Assembly: GCA_913051905.1 (NCBI GenBank)
Contig: CAJXBY010000107.1
Coordinates: 1 to 8,652 of the forward strand
Source: an uncultured Gammaproteobacteria bacterium
GTDB lineage: Bacteria > Pseudomonadota > Gammaproteobacteria > Arenicellales > UBA868
Direction of reading: 5' to 3'
DNA: 8,652 nucleotides
The translations under genes were made by a program, and so were the position numbers. The notes under the pieces were generated by a model. That model was given only the letters and a program-made list of their open reading frames with translations, was not told the DNA's origin and ran no database searches. Below are positions 1 to 5,798 of the stretch, piece after piece. Position 1 is the first letter of the stretch. Each line of letters begins with the position of its first letter.

Positions 1-203
1 AGGCCGCCACCACCAAGATCTTCCGGCATGTTCGCTGCGTAAAACCCATACTCTTGAGCTTTGCTAATGACCCACGCCTTCAATTCCGGCGACACCCGGT
101 CACTGGCTTCGACCTCATCCTCACGGGGATAGAGCACCTCTTCGGTAAACTGCCGAGTGCTGTCGACCAGCATTCTTTGTTCAAAAGAAAGTGAAAAGTC
201 CAT
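1..203 (-). CDS. Acyl-CoA dehydrogenase, N-terminal fragment (gene continues past position 1)
   Basis: Sixty-seven codons are visible from an ATG at 203 to the window edge, starting MDFSLSFEQRMLVDSTRQF and running to AANMPEDLGGGG at residues 56-67. This is the helical N-terminal domain typical of flavin-dependent acyl-CoA dehydrogenases, which oxidise acyl-CoA thioesters to 2-enoyl-CoA and pass electrons to ETF. The catalytic glutamate and most of the FAD site lie outside the window, so substrate and subfamily cannot be told. A GGAGG at 219-215 sits 11 bases before the chosen ATG; an in-frame ATG at 221 would add six residues (MEDGPG) but fits the family start less well. It lies 245 bases downstream of lpxC on the same strand and is probably a separate transcription unit. 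It is not a known member of the dcw cluster. Family assignment is confident; the exact enzyme is unknown. Confidence 0.85.
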   Translation of the reverse strand, partial: MDFSLSFEQRMLVDSTRQFTEEVLYPREDEVEASDRVSPELKAWVISKAQEYGFYAANMPEDLGGGG

Positions 204-268
204 TCCCGGTCCATCCTCCATTGATCGGGTGCCCGCTCATCATCCCCTCTCTTTTCGCCTACACGGTA

Positions 269-328
269 AGGCGGGACGCTACCACAAAGCAGACTTTATA
301 CGGTTCTCATTCTAAAGGCAGGCGGGAC
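269..328. repeat. Repeated 9-mer in the dehydrogenase leader
   Basis: The 9-mer AGGCGGGAC (GTCCCGCCT on the gene strand) occurs at 269-277 and again at 320-328, with starts 51 bases apart, about five DNA turns. A TATAAA on the minus strand at 300-295, a possible -10 element for the dehydrogenase, lies between the two copies, but no convincing -35 goes with it. The spacing would suit a pair of operator half-sites, yet one repeated 9-mer in a 245-base gap is not far from chance. The repeat is seen directly; a regulatory role is inference. Confidence 0.25.
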
Positions 329-419
329 TTTTCCTGAGTGTGAAACGCTCCAGATAGCGCCGTGCCTCACAGTGACGAAATACGAAGAACCGAGAGATAT
401 CCCGGAATTTGGCAGGGAA

Positions 420-434
420 GCACGCTCAGCGTGC
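420..434 (-). terminator. Short perfect hairpin after lpxC, possible weak terminator
   Basis: Fourteen bases past the lpxC stop, GCACGC and GCGTGC form a perfect 6-bp stem with a 3-base loop. On the transcribed strand it is followed by TTCCCTG, not a clear U-tract. It is the best candidate for the end of the dcw transcript before the dehydrogenase. Without a U-run it may only stabilise the 3' end or slow polymerase, so the terminator call is weak. Confidence 0.35.
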
Positions 435-448
435 AACGCCGGCTTGAA

Positions 449-1360
449 TCAATGCGCAGTAACCGGTTTGCCGAAATTGACCGGGGCAGGGTCGTCCTCG
501 TCGAATGACACCACCTCCCAGGCATTCGGACGTTCCTGCAGCAAAAGAAGCAAACGGTTATTAAGTGAGTGACCCGATTTGTGGGCATTGAGCGCACCGA
601 TCAGAGGATGACCCAGCAGGTATAGATCTCCGATGGCATCGAGAATCTTGTGTCTGACAAACTCGTCGCCGTAGCGAAGACCCTCTTCATTGAGAATGTG
701 GTATGCATCCATCACAATCGCGTTGTCCAGACTGCCCCCGCGCGCCAGACCCGAGTCCTGGAGTGCTTCGACATCCTGCAGAAAGCCGAAGGTGCGTGCA
801 CGGCTGATCTCCTTGACATATGCTGTCTTGGAGAAATCTATGCTGGCACTCTTGGCCGACGACTGAAGAATAGGATGGTTGAAATCGATACTGAAAGTGA
901 CCTTGAACCCATTGTACGGTTCAAACCGTACCCACTTGTCGCCATCCCGGACTTCAATCGGCTGGAGAATTCGAATGAACTGCTTTGGAACATTCTGCTC
1001 CTGCTGACCCGCCGATTCGATCAGAAAAACAAAAGGGCTAGCACTGCCGTCCATGATGGGCACTTCGGCAGCAGTCAGGTCCACCCAGGCGTTGTCGATT
1101 CCAAGACCAGCAAATGCTGACATCAGATGCTCTACCGTTGAGATCCGGGTACCACGATAATCCAGCGTTGTCGATAAGCGGGTGTCGCCTACATGATCCG
1201 GAGACGCTTTCACTTCCACCACAGGATCAAGATCGACGCGGCGAAAGACGATACCGGTGTTGGCGGGTGCCGGACGCAGGGTCAGGTAGACCTTGTCACC
1301 GGTATGCAGACCCACACCGGTTGCACGGATAACGTTTTTGAGCGTAATCTGCTTGGCCAT
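449..1360 (-). CDS. lpxC: UDP-3-O-acyl-N-acetylglucosamine deacetylase LpxC
   Basis: LpxC is the cytoplasmic zinc amidase that removes acetate from UDP-3-O-acyl-GlcNAc, the committed step of lipid A synthesis. The 303-residue product matches the usual length of about 305. Zinc ligands are readable as His78 (TVEHL), His237 and Asp241 (FVRHKILD); the catalytic Glu77 and the general-acid His264 (KSGH) are also present. [10 protein letters not shown] (101-110) and ISRARTFGF (185-193) are further family blocks. I chose the ATG at 1360 because [21 protein letters not shown] aligns with known N-termini and AAGGAA lies 11 bases upstream (1377-1372); the longer frame opens with TTG at 1408 and adds 16 unrelated residues. 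The gene follows ftsZ after 167 bases and probably has its own promoter. The C-terminus (...NFGKPVTAH) lacks the AVLA-type tail recognised by FtsH in E. coli. The identity is not in doubt. Confidence 0.98.
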   Translation of the reverse strand: MAKQITLKNVIRATGVGLHTGDKVYLTLRPAPANTGIVFRRVDLDPVVEVKASPDHVGDTRLSTTLDYRGTRISTVEHLMSAFAGLGIDNAWVDLTAAEVPIMDGSASPFVFLIESAGQQEQNVPKQFIRILQPIEVRDGDKWVRFEPYNGFKVTFSIDFNHPILQSSAKSASIDFSKTAYVKEISRARTFGFLQDVEALQDSGLARGGSLDNAIVMDAYHILNEEGLRYGDEFVRHKILDAIGDLYLLGHPLIGALNAHKSGHSLNNRLLLLLQERPNAWEVVSFDEDDPAPVNFGKPVTAH

Positions 1361-1386
1361 TGGACCGCAATTTCCTTGTTCTTGTT

Positions 1387-1401
1387 CAGGCAAGGCGCCT
1401 G
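1387..1401 (-). promoter_or_regulatory. Small hairpin just upstream of the lpxC ribosome binding site
   Basis: On the lpxC strand CAGGC and GCCTG (1401-1397 and 1391-1387) can pair around a 5-base loop. The stem ends 9 bases before the AAGGAA Shine-Dalgarno at 1377-1372, and a tandem AACAAG AACAAG (1386-1375) lies between and partly overlaps the Shine-Dalgarno. The position suits a translation-modulating element, but 5-bp stems are common, so the role is inference. Confidence 0.3.
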
Positions 1402-1410
1402 GCCACAAAC

Positions 1411-1445
1411 AATACTACATCAGATGACCAGTATTGTGTAGTATT
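1411..1445 (-). promoter_or_regulatory. Inverted repeat with a third motif copy in the lpxC leader
   Basis: AATACTACA at 1411-1419 and TGTAGTATT at 1437-1445 are perfect 9-base inverted copies separated by 17 bases. A further AGTATTG at 1430-1436 is complementary to CAATACT at 1410-1416, so the left arm could pair with either right-hand copy, giving two exclusive hairpins. The two right-hand AGTATT copies are in direct orientation with a 10-base period, one DNA turn, which would also fit a protein operator. It lies between the ftsZ stop and the lpxC start, 51 bases before the lpxC ATG. A terminator is unlikely because the stem is AT-rich and followed on the gene strand only by GTTTGTGG. The symmetry is seen; the role is unknown. 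Confidence 0.45.
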
Positions 1446-1454
1446 TTTGAAAGA

Positions 1455-1463
1455 ATATTACCA
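1455..1463 (-). promoter_or_regulatory. lpxC: Possible extended -10 promoter element for lpxC
   Basis: On the lpxC strand TGGTAATAT reads as TGn followed by TAATAT, which matches the extended -10 pattern with four of six core positions. The surrounding leader is AT-rich compared with the genes. No good -35 is seen at 16 to 18 bases. If used, transcription would start near 1447, placing the inverted repeat at 1445-1411 at the extreme 5' end of the mRNA, with a leader of about 87 bases. This is a weak call made by eye. Confidence 0.25.
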
Positions 1464-1527
1464 CTTTTTCTGCATAATTAGTCGAAGTTTTGGGCTTTCG
1501 CTCACGAACTACCGTAAACTCAAGCCA

Positions 1528-2676
1528 TCAATCAGCCTGTCGACGCAGAAATGCGGGAATGTCCAGATAATCCATATCGACTGCAGTGTTACCCTCCGAC
1601 ACAGTGGCGGCCCGGGGCCGTCTGCGGATAACCGTCGGTGTATCATAATCCACCGAGAGGTCCTCGGGTGATGAGTCTTCCTCGGCATCTTTGACCACCC
1701 TGAATTCAGGTGCTAACACCGCGTTGCCGATTCCTGTTGCCACCATCGTGACCCTCAGGTTGCCCTCCATGGCCGGGTCAAGTACCGTACCGATAACCAC
1801 CGTCGCGTCATCCGATGCAAAGTTACTGACGACATCGCCGATGTGGGCGAACTCATCCAGCGTCATGTCCGGTCCGGCAGACACATTGACCAACAGACCT
1901 CTGGCGCCGTAGATATCCACGTCTTCCAGCAGCGGGCTCGAGACCGCACCGTGTACGGCCTCGATGGCCCGGTCTGCACCCGTTGCGGTTGCCGAACCCA
2001 TCATTGCCATCCCCATCTCCATCATCACGGTGCGGACATCCGCAAAATCGACATTGATCAGACCGGGGCGGGTGATCAGTTCGGAAATCCCCTGCACAGC
2101 ATTGAACAGCACCTCATTGGCCTTACCGAAAGCGTCCAGTAAAGTGACCTGCCCACCCATAACCTCCAGAATTCGCTCATTGGGTATGATGATTAGCGAG
2201 TCGACTAGTTCGCTGAGTTCCTTGATACCCTGGTTGGCCGCTTCAATTCTTTTCCCGCCTTCAAATTTGAATGGCCGTGTCACTACTGCGACGGTCAGTA
2301 TTCCTTTCTCTCTGGCAAGCTGTGCGACAACGGGCGCTGCACCGGTGCCCGTACCTCCTCCCATGCCTGCAGTGACAAACAGCATATCAGTACCGTCCAA
2401 CACTTCGGCGATTTTATCTCGATCTTCGGTTGCCGCCTGCCGCCCTACATCGGGATTGGTCCCTGCCCCCAATCCCTTGGTCAGGTTCTCCCCTAACTGC
2501 AGTATCTTCGAGACGCCTGATCGCCGCAGGGCCTGAGAATCCGTGTTCGCATTGATGAACTCTACACCCTCGAGATTGGCAGAAAGCATGTGGTCAACCG
2601 CGTTGCCCCCGCCACCGCCTATACCAAGCACCTTGATCACAGCTTGTTGACCGGAAGTTTCCATCAGTTCGAACAT
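1528..2676 (-). CDS. ftsZ: Cell division GTPase FtsZ
   Basis: FtsZ is the tubulin-like GTPase that polymerises at midcell into the Z-ring and recruits the divisome. The 382-residue protein has the G-box near residues 18-25 (GIGGGGGN), the tubulin signature GGGTGTGAAP at 106-115, and the T7 loop NVDFADV at 208-214 with Asp210 and Asp213, which complete the GTPase site of the next subunit. A variable linker (about 325-367) leads to the conserved C-terminal peptide DIPAFLRRQAD (372-382), the docking site for FtsA and, in relatives, ZipA, MinC and SlmA. The ATG at 2676 is supported by AGGAG at 2688-2684 with 7-base spacing, the strongest ribosome site in the cluster, and by the MFELME start. It follows ftsA after 106 bases and precedes lpxC by 167. 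Abundance is probably set by this strong site plus promoters inside upstream genes, as in other gammaproteobacteria. The gene is complete and ordinary. Confidence 0.99.
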   Translation of the reverse strand: MFELMETSGQQAVIKVLGIGGGGGNAVDHMLSANLEGVEFINANTDSQALRRSGVSKILQLGENLTKGLGAGTNPDVGRQAATEDRDKIAEVLDGTDMLFVTAGMGGGTGTGAAPVVAQLAREKGILTVAVVTRPFKFEGGKRIEAANQGIKELSELVDSLIIIPNERILEVMGGQVTLLDAFGKANEVLFNAVQGISELITRPGLINVDFADVRTVMMEMGMAMMGSATATGADRAIEAVHGAVSSPLLEDVDIYGARGLLVNVSAGPDMTLDEFAHIGDVVSNFASDDATVVIGTVLDPAMEGNLRVTMVATGIGNAVLAPEFRVVKDAEEDSSPEDLSVDYDTPTVIRRRPRAATVSEGNTAVDMDYLDIPAFLRRQAD

Positions 2677-2782
2677 GATTTAGCTCCTATTGACAGATTA
2701 AATGAAAAAGTTTCACAGTAGCCATATTCGGCAAACACCACGACAGACTGGCCACCACACGTGTTTTTGAGCATGATGATCT

Positions 2783-4027
2783 TCATTCCTCGGTAAAGTG
2801 GTGCCTGAACCAACTCTTCAGGCGACCCCGGCGATTGTCGGGCGAGGCCGGGCGTTTCTTCCGGCTGGCAGTTGCAGTCCGGTGTTGCTGAGCGAACAGC
2901 AGCAACCCCACACCCGTTGAGCAGATCGGGTTTCGTAGCACCTCGCTCAGCGGGCCGGCATACTTCGGCATGCCCAATCGGACAGGCAACTGAAACACTT
3001 CTTCGCCCAGTTCTTCCATGCCTTCCATCTTTGAACTACCCCCGGTCAAAACAATGCCGGCACCGAGAAGCTCAGCATATCCACTACGGGTCAGTTCGGC
3101 CCGCACCAGCATAAACAGCTCTTCGATGCGTGGTTCGACCACATCCACGAGACTGGACAGCGCGAGCTTTCTGGGTGCCCGGTCACCAACACTGGGAGCG
3201 TCAATTGATTCATCTTCCGGCGCCATTCCGACCAGTGCATAGCCGAACTTTTTCTTGAGCTCTTCGGCAGCCTGGGTCGGGGTTCGTAATGCCACCGCGA
3301 TGTCATTGGTGACCTGGTCTCCGGCCACAGGCAGAACCGCTGTGTGCCGGATTGCACCTTCGGTGAAGATCGCAATATCGGTCGTGCCACCACCGATATC
3401 GACCAGACAGACACCCAGTTCCTTCTCATCATCGTCAAGTACAGCGTAACTCGAGGCAAGTTGCTCGAGAATCAAATCGTCGACAGCCAGACCGCACCGG
3501 CGCACACACTTGTCGATATTCTGGGCTGCGCTGAGCGCAGCGGTAACGATATGCACCCTTGCCTCGAGTCGCTCACCGCTCATCGCGATAGGCTCACGAA
3601 CCCCTTCCTGCCCGTCAATGATGAAGTCCTGAGGGAGGATATGGAGAACCCGCTGGTCGTCAGCAGCCAACGGTTCGCGGGCGACCTCGATGACACGCTC
3701 CACATCATCCTGGCCGACTTCTTTGTCCCGAATCGCGACCACACCACGAGAATCCACGGATCTGATGTGGGAACCGGCGATCCCTGCGAATACCGAGTTG
3801 ATCTGGCAGTCACCGGTGAGTTCGGCCTCCTCCACTGCACATTGGATAGAGTGGACAGTGGACTCAATATCCGCTACCACACCTTTGCGCAGACCCCGAG
3901 AGATGTGCTGACCGATCCCGATGATCTCCAACTCACCTTCACTGTCGATGTTGCCAACCACGGCCATCACCTTGGAAGTGCCGATATCCAGCCCCACGAT
4001 GGTTTTTTCTGCATGTTCCCTGGCCAT
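2783..4027 (-). CDS. ftsA: Cell division protein FtsA, actin-like FtsZ membrane anchor
   Basis: FtsA is a cytoplasmic actin-fold ATPase that binds the FtsZ tail and ties the Z-ring to the inner membrane. The 414-residue product shows the phosphate-1 motif GLDIGTSK (12-19), the FtsA-specific 1C domain around residues 85-165, phosphate-2 LVDIGGGTTDI (208-218) and the adenosine motif GIVLTGGSSKMEG (324-336). The basic amphipathic end RRGRLKSWFRHHF (399-411) is the membrane-targeting helix; it is followed by an acidic TEE, slightly longer than the E. coli end. The ATG at 4027 is chosen because GAAGG (4040-4036) lies 8 bases upstream and MAREHAEKTIVGLDIG fits the family. An in-frame ATG at 4099 would run 61 bases into ftsQ and add unrelated sequence. 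The Shine-Dalgarno overlaps the ftsQ stop, which suggests coupled translation. The ftsQ gap is 11 bases. Confidence 0.98.
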   Translation of the reverse strand: MAREHAEKTIVGLDIGTSKVMAVVGNIDSEGELEIIGIGQHISRGLRKGVVADIESTVHSIQCAVEEAELTGDCQINSVFAGIAGSHIRSVDSRGVVAIRDKEVGQDDVERVIEVAREPLAADDQRVLHILPQDFIIDGQEGVREPIAMSGERLEARVHIVTAALSAAQNIDKCVRRCGLAVDDLILEQLASSYAVLDDDEKELGVCLVDIGGGTTDIAIFTEGAIRHTAVLPVAGDQVTNDIAVALRTPTQAAEELKKKFGYALVGMAPEDESIDAPSVGDRAPRKLALSSLVDVVEPRIEELFMLVRAELTRSGYAELLGAGIVLTGGSSKMEGMEELGEEVFQLPVRLGMPKYAGPLSEVLRNPICSTGVGLLLFAQQHRTATASRKKRPASPDNRRGRLKSWFRHHFTEE

Positions 4028-4038
4028 CAAAATCGCCT

Positions 4039-4884
4039 TCAGTTTCCGTACGCCGTGCTGTCCGCTAACTGAATCGTCGAACCGGTCACTCCTTTCCATT
4101 GGACGGCGAATCCGCTCGAATAGCGCAAATCTACCCGTTCAATATCAGCCAATCGATCCCGTAGAACTAAGTCAAATGCGGCCACAAAGCGGCTGACTTT
4201 ATTCAGGAGATCGCCCCGACCGGCGACGATTTCAAACCTTCCTGGTATCTCACCAGATTTGGATGACACCTCCAGTCTGAAGCCTCCGGCTGAGCCCATT
4301 GACACTGCTGACGGCTCAAGGCCCAATGGGCCGAGGATCCTCGTCAACTCAAGGCAGGTTTCGATCACCTTTTCCCGATCGGCAGTATCGCTGCTAAGAA
4401 GTGGCTGTGAAGAGAGCCTGGTGGCAGGGGGTAGATTGACAAATTCAGACTTCGCAAGCGTCATGCCGCTGCTAGACTGCCATCTTGCGATCGAATCAGA
4501 TTCAGTGATCGATACGGCCAGACCGTCCGGCCAGACCCTTCGAACTGCTGCACGGTAGACACCGGGCAGCTGCGCCAGATGGCTTTCGATGTCAGACAGA
4601 TCGATCGTGAAATAATTGCCCTTGATTTTCTGCCAGACCGTGCGTTCTATGGTTGGCGCATCGACCTGTTTGAGTGTGCTGACGATGTTCACTCTCTCGA
4701 TAGTGAAACGGCCAGGCCGTAGGATCTCGTCAGTTAGTATCGCCACTGTAATCAGCAGCAGCAGGGCCAATGCCATCAGGCCCACTGGACTTCGCATCAC
4801 CCGCAGGGCAGAACCGGGGCAGGCTTCCGTCCAGCCCGCCTGGTCCGGTGCCGGAGTCTGAACAGCGTCGTCTCTCACCGTCAC
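4039..4884 (-). CDS. ftsQ: Cell division protein FtsQ
   Basis: FtsQ is a bitopic inner-membrane protein of the FtsQLB complex that links early and late divisome proteins. The 281-residue product has a polar cytoplasmic tail (1-33), one membrane segment (about 34-51, rich in Leu, Ala and Ile), a POTRA domain (FTIERVNIVS at 60-69 to LAVSITE at 122-128, with the typical RRVWPDGLAV) and the beta domain ending in ERVDLRYSSGFAVQW (249-263). The start is a GTG at 4884 overlapping the murB stop by four bases (GTGA), with GGGAG at 4896-4892 spaced 7 bases. The next Met (residue 30) would leave only four residues before the membrane segment, so the GTG is preferred. It directly follows murB, where many relatives have ddlB. 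Overall sequence conservation is low, as is usual for this family, but context and architecture make the call secure. Confidence 0.95.
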   Translation of the reverse strand: MTVRDDAVQTPAPDQAGWTEACPGSALRVMRSPVGLMALALLLLITVAILTDEILRPGRFTIERVNIVSTLKQVDAPTIERTVWQKIKGNYFTIDLSDIESHLAQLPGVYRAAVRRVWPDGLAVSITESDSIARWQSSSGMTLAKSEFVNLPPATRLSSQPLLSSDTADREKVIETCLELTRILGPLGLEPSAVSMGSAGGFRLEVSSKSGEIPGRFEIVAGRGDLLNKVSRFVAAFDLVLRDRLADIERVDLRYSSGFAVQWKGVTGSTIQLADSTAYGN

Positions 4885-5798
4885 ACGAGCTCTCCCACGA
4901 TCCTGACTTCCGGTTCTAACTGAACGCCAAACTGCTCTCTTACCCTTGATTGCACCCTGCGTATTAGCGACTCAATCTCAGTAGCACTGGCATGTCCGCA
5001 GTTAACGATAAAATTGGCGTGCTGACGGGAAACCTCTGCATCCCCCTCGCGCAATCCTTTAAGGCCCGCACCGTCTATCAGGCGGGCTGCATAATCTCCC
5101 TTCGGATTGCGAAACACCGAACCGGCACTGGCACGCCGGATCGGCTGCCTGACCGCCCGTTCCGTCAGGAGAGAACGGATACGACCGCGGCCCCGTTCAG
5201 CGCTCCCCGTTTCCAGCCCGAGTGTCGCGCTGAGAAACCAGTGCCCGGGAGGCAGATTCACACTGCGGTACCCCACTTCGAACGCCGAGGCATTGTGACG
5301 ACTGACCCGTCCGTCTCGATCGATGAGTTCGACACCGTGGACAATATCCCAGCACTCGCCCCCAAAGGCACCGGCGTTCATCGCCAGAGCACCACCGATC
5401 GTCCCAGGAATCCCGGCGAGAAATTCCGCGCCGCGAAGCCCTTCCCGGGTACTAAAGCGGGCAACCTTTGCACAGGCAACGCCGGATTCGGTATACAAAC
5501 GCTCTCCGGTTATGACTTTAAGGCCCGACAGCTGCCCATGACAGGACACCACCGCGCCTGGAAAACCGCCGTCCCGGACCAGAAGGTTGCTACCATGACC
5601 CACCCATAGCAGTGGCACTTCGAGTGGTAATAGGCTCAGAAAATGCGCCAGGTCCTCACGATCCTGCGGCTTGAAATAGTAGCTCGCAATGCCTCCAGCA
5701 CCCCAGCTGGTGTGTTTTGCCATGGGTTCGTTCTGTCGAATTTCACCGCGTACACCGGGGAAAAGGGTCGCTAATGGCATGATCGCTTCCAGGGTCAC
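4881..5798 (-). CDS. murB: UDP-N-acetylenolpyruvoylglucosamine reductase MurB
   Basis: MurB is the FAD- and NADPH-dependent cytoplasmic reductase that turns UDP-GlcNAc-enolpyruvate into UDP-MurNAc. In 305 residues it shows the FAD-binding block VGHGSNLLVRDGGFPG (66-81) and IPGTIGGALAMNAGAFGGE (130-148), the catalytic-site GYR (Arg178), the proton donor Ser227 in GSVFRNP and Glu297 in PEVRI. The short form and HANFIVN motif (260-266) fit the type II group rather than the longer E. coli type I enzyme. The start is a GTG at 5798 overlapping the murC stop by four bases (GTGA), with GAGGG at 5812-5808 spaced 9 bases. An ATG six codons later (5780), preceded by GGAAG, is a fair alternative. Its place between murC and ftsQ is known from several other proteobacteria but differs from E. 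coli, where murB lies elsewhere. Confidence 0.97.
   Translation of the reverse strand: MTLEAIMPLATLFPGVRGEIRQNEPMAKHTSWGAGGIASYYFKPQDREDLAHFLSLLPLEVPLLWVGHGSNLLVRDGGFPGAVVSCHGQLSGLKVITGERLYTESGVACAKVARFSTREGLRGAEFLAGIPGTIGGALAMNAGAFGGECWDIVHGVELIDRDGRVSRHNASAFEVGYRSVNLPPGHWFLSATLGLETGSAERGRGRIRSLLTERAVRQPIRRASAGSVFRNPKGDYAARLIDGAGLKGLREGDAEVSRQHANFIVNCGHASATEIESLIRRVQSRVREQFGVQLEPEVRIVGELV

Noticed and set aside
295..300. TATAAA as a dehydrogenase promoter
   Set aside because: A good -10 by itself, but the bases 16 to 18 upstream (around GCCTGC) do not resemble a -35 and no TGn extension is present.
2697..2702. TTTAAT as a -10 element for ftsZ
   Set aside because: It matches five of six consensus positions, but the best -35 match is poor and transcription would start almost on the Shine-Dalgarno. 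Promoters inside upstream genes are more likely.
2733..2766. AAACAC/GTGTTT inverted repeat in the ftsA-ftsZ gap as a terminator
   Set aside because: Six-base AT-containing arms with a 22-base loop and no U-run on the gene strand; ftsZ downstream must be expressed.
3344..4072. A 242-codon plus-strand open frame opposite ftsA
   Set aside because: Antisense shadow of a complete ftsA with no family motif of its own; the same applies to plus-strand frames at 1964-2536 and 4992-5609.
4028..4099. Longer ftsA from the ATG at 4099
   Set aside because: It would overlap ftsQ by 61 bases and add 24 residues absent from the family, while the ATG at 4027 has a good Shine-Dalgarno.
4515..4537. Direct repeat CGGCCAGACC, two copies with a 13-base period
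   Set aside because: It falls in the conserved RRVWPDGLAV coding stretch of the FtsQ POTRA domain and is explained by the codons.
4708..4720. Perfect odd-centred palindrome ACGGCC-A-GGCCGT
   Set aside because: Inside ftsQ just after the membrane segment coding region; a single copy with no regulatory context, so probably coincidence.
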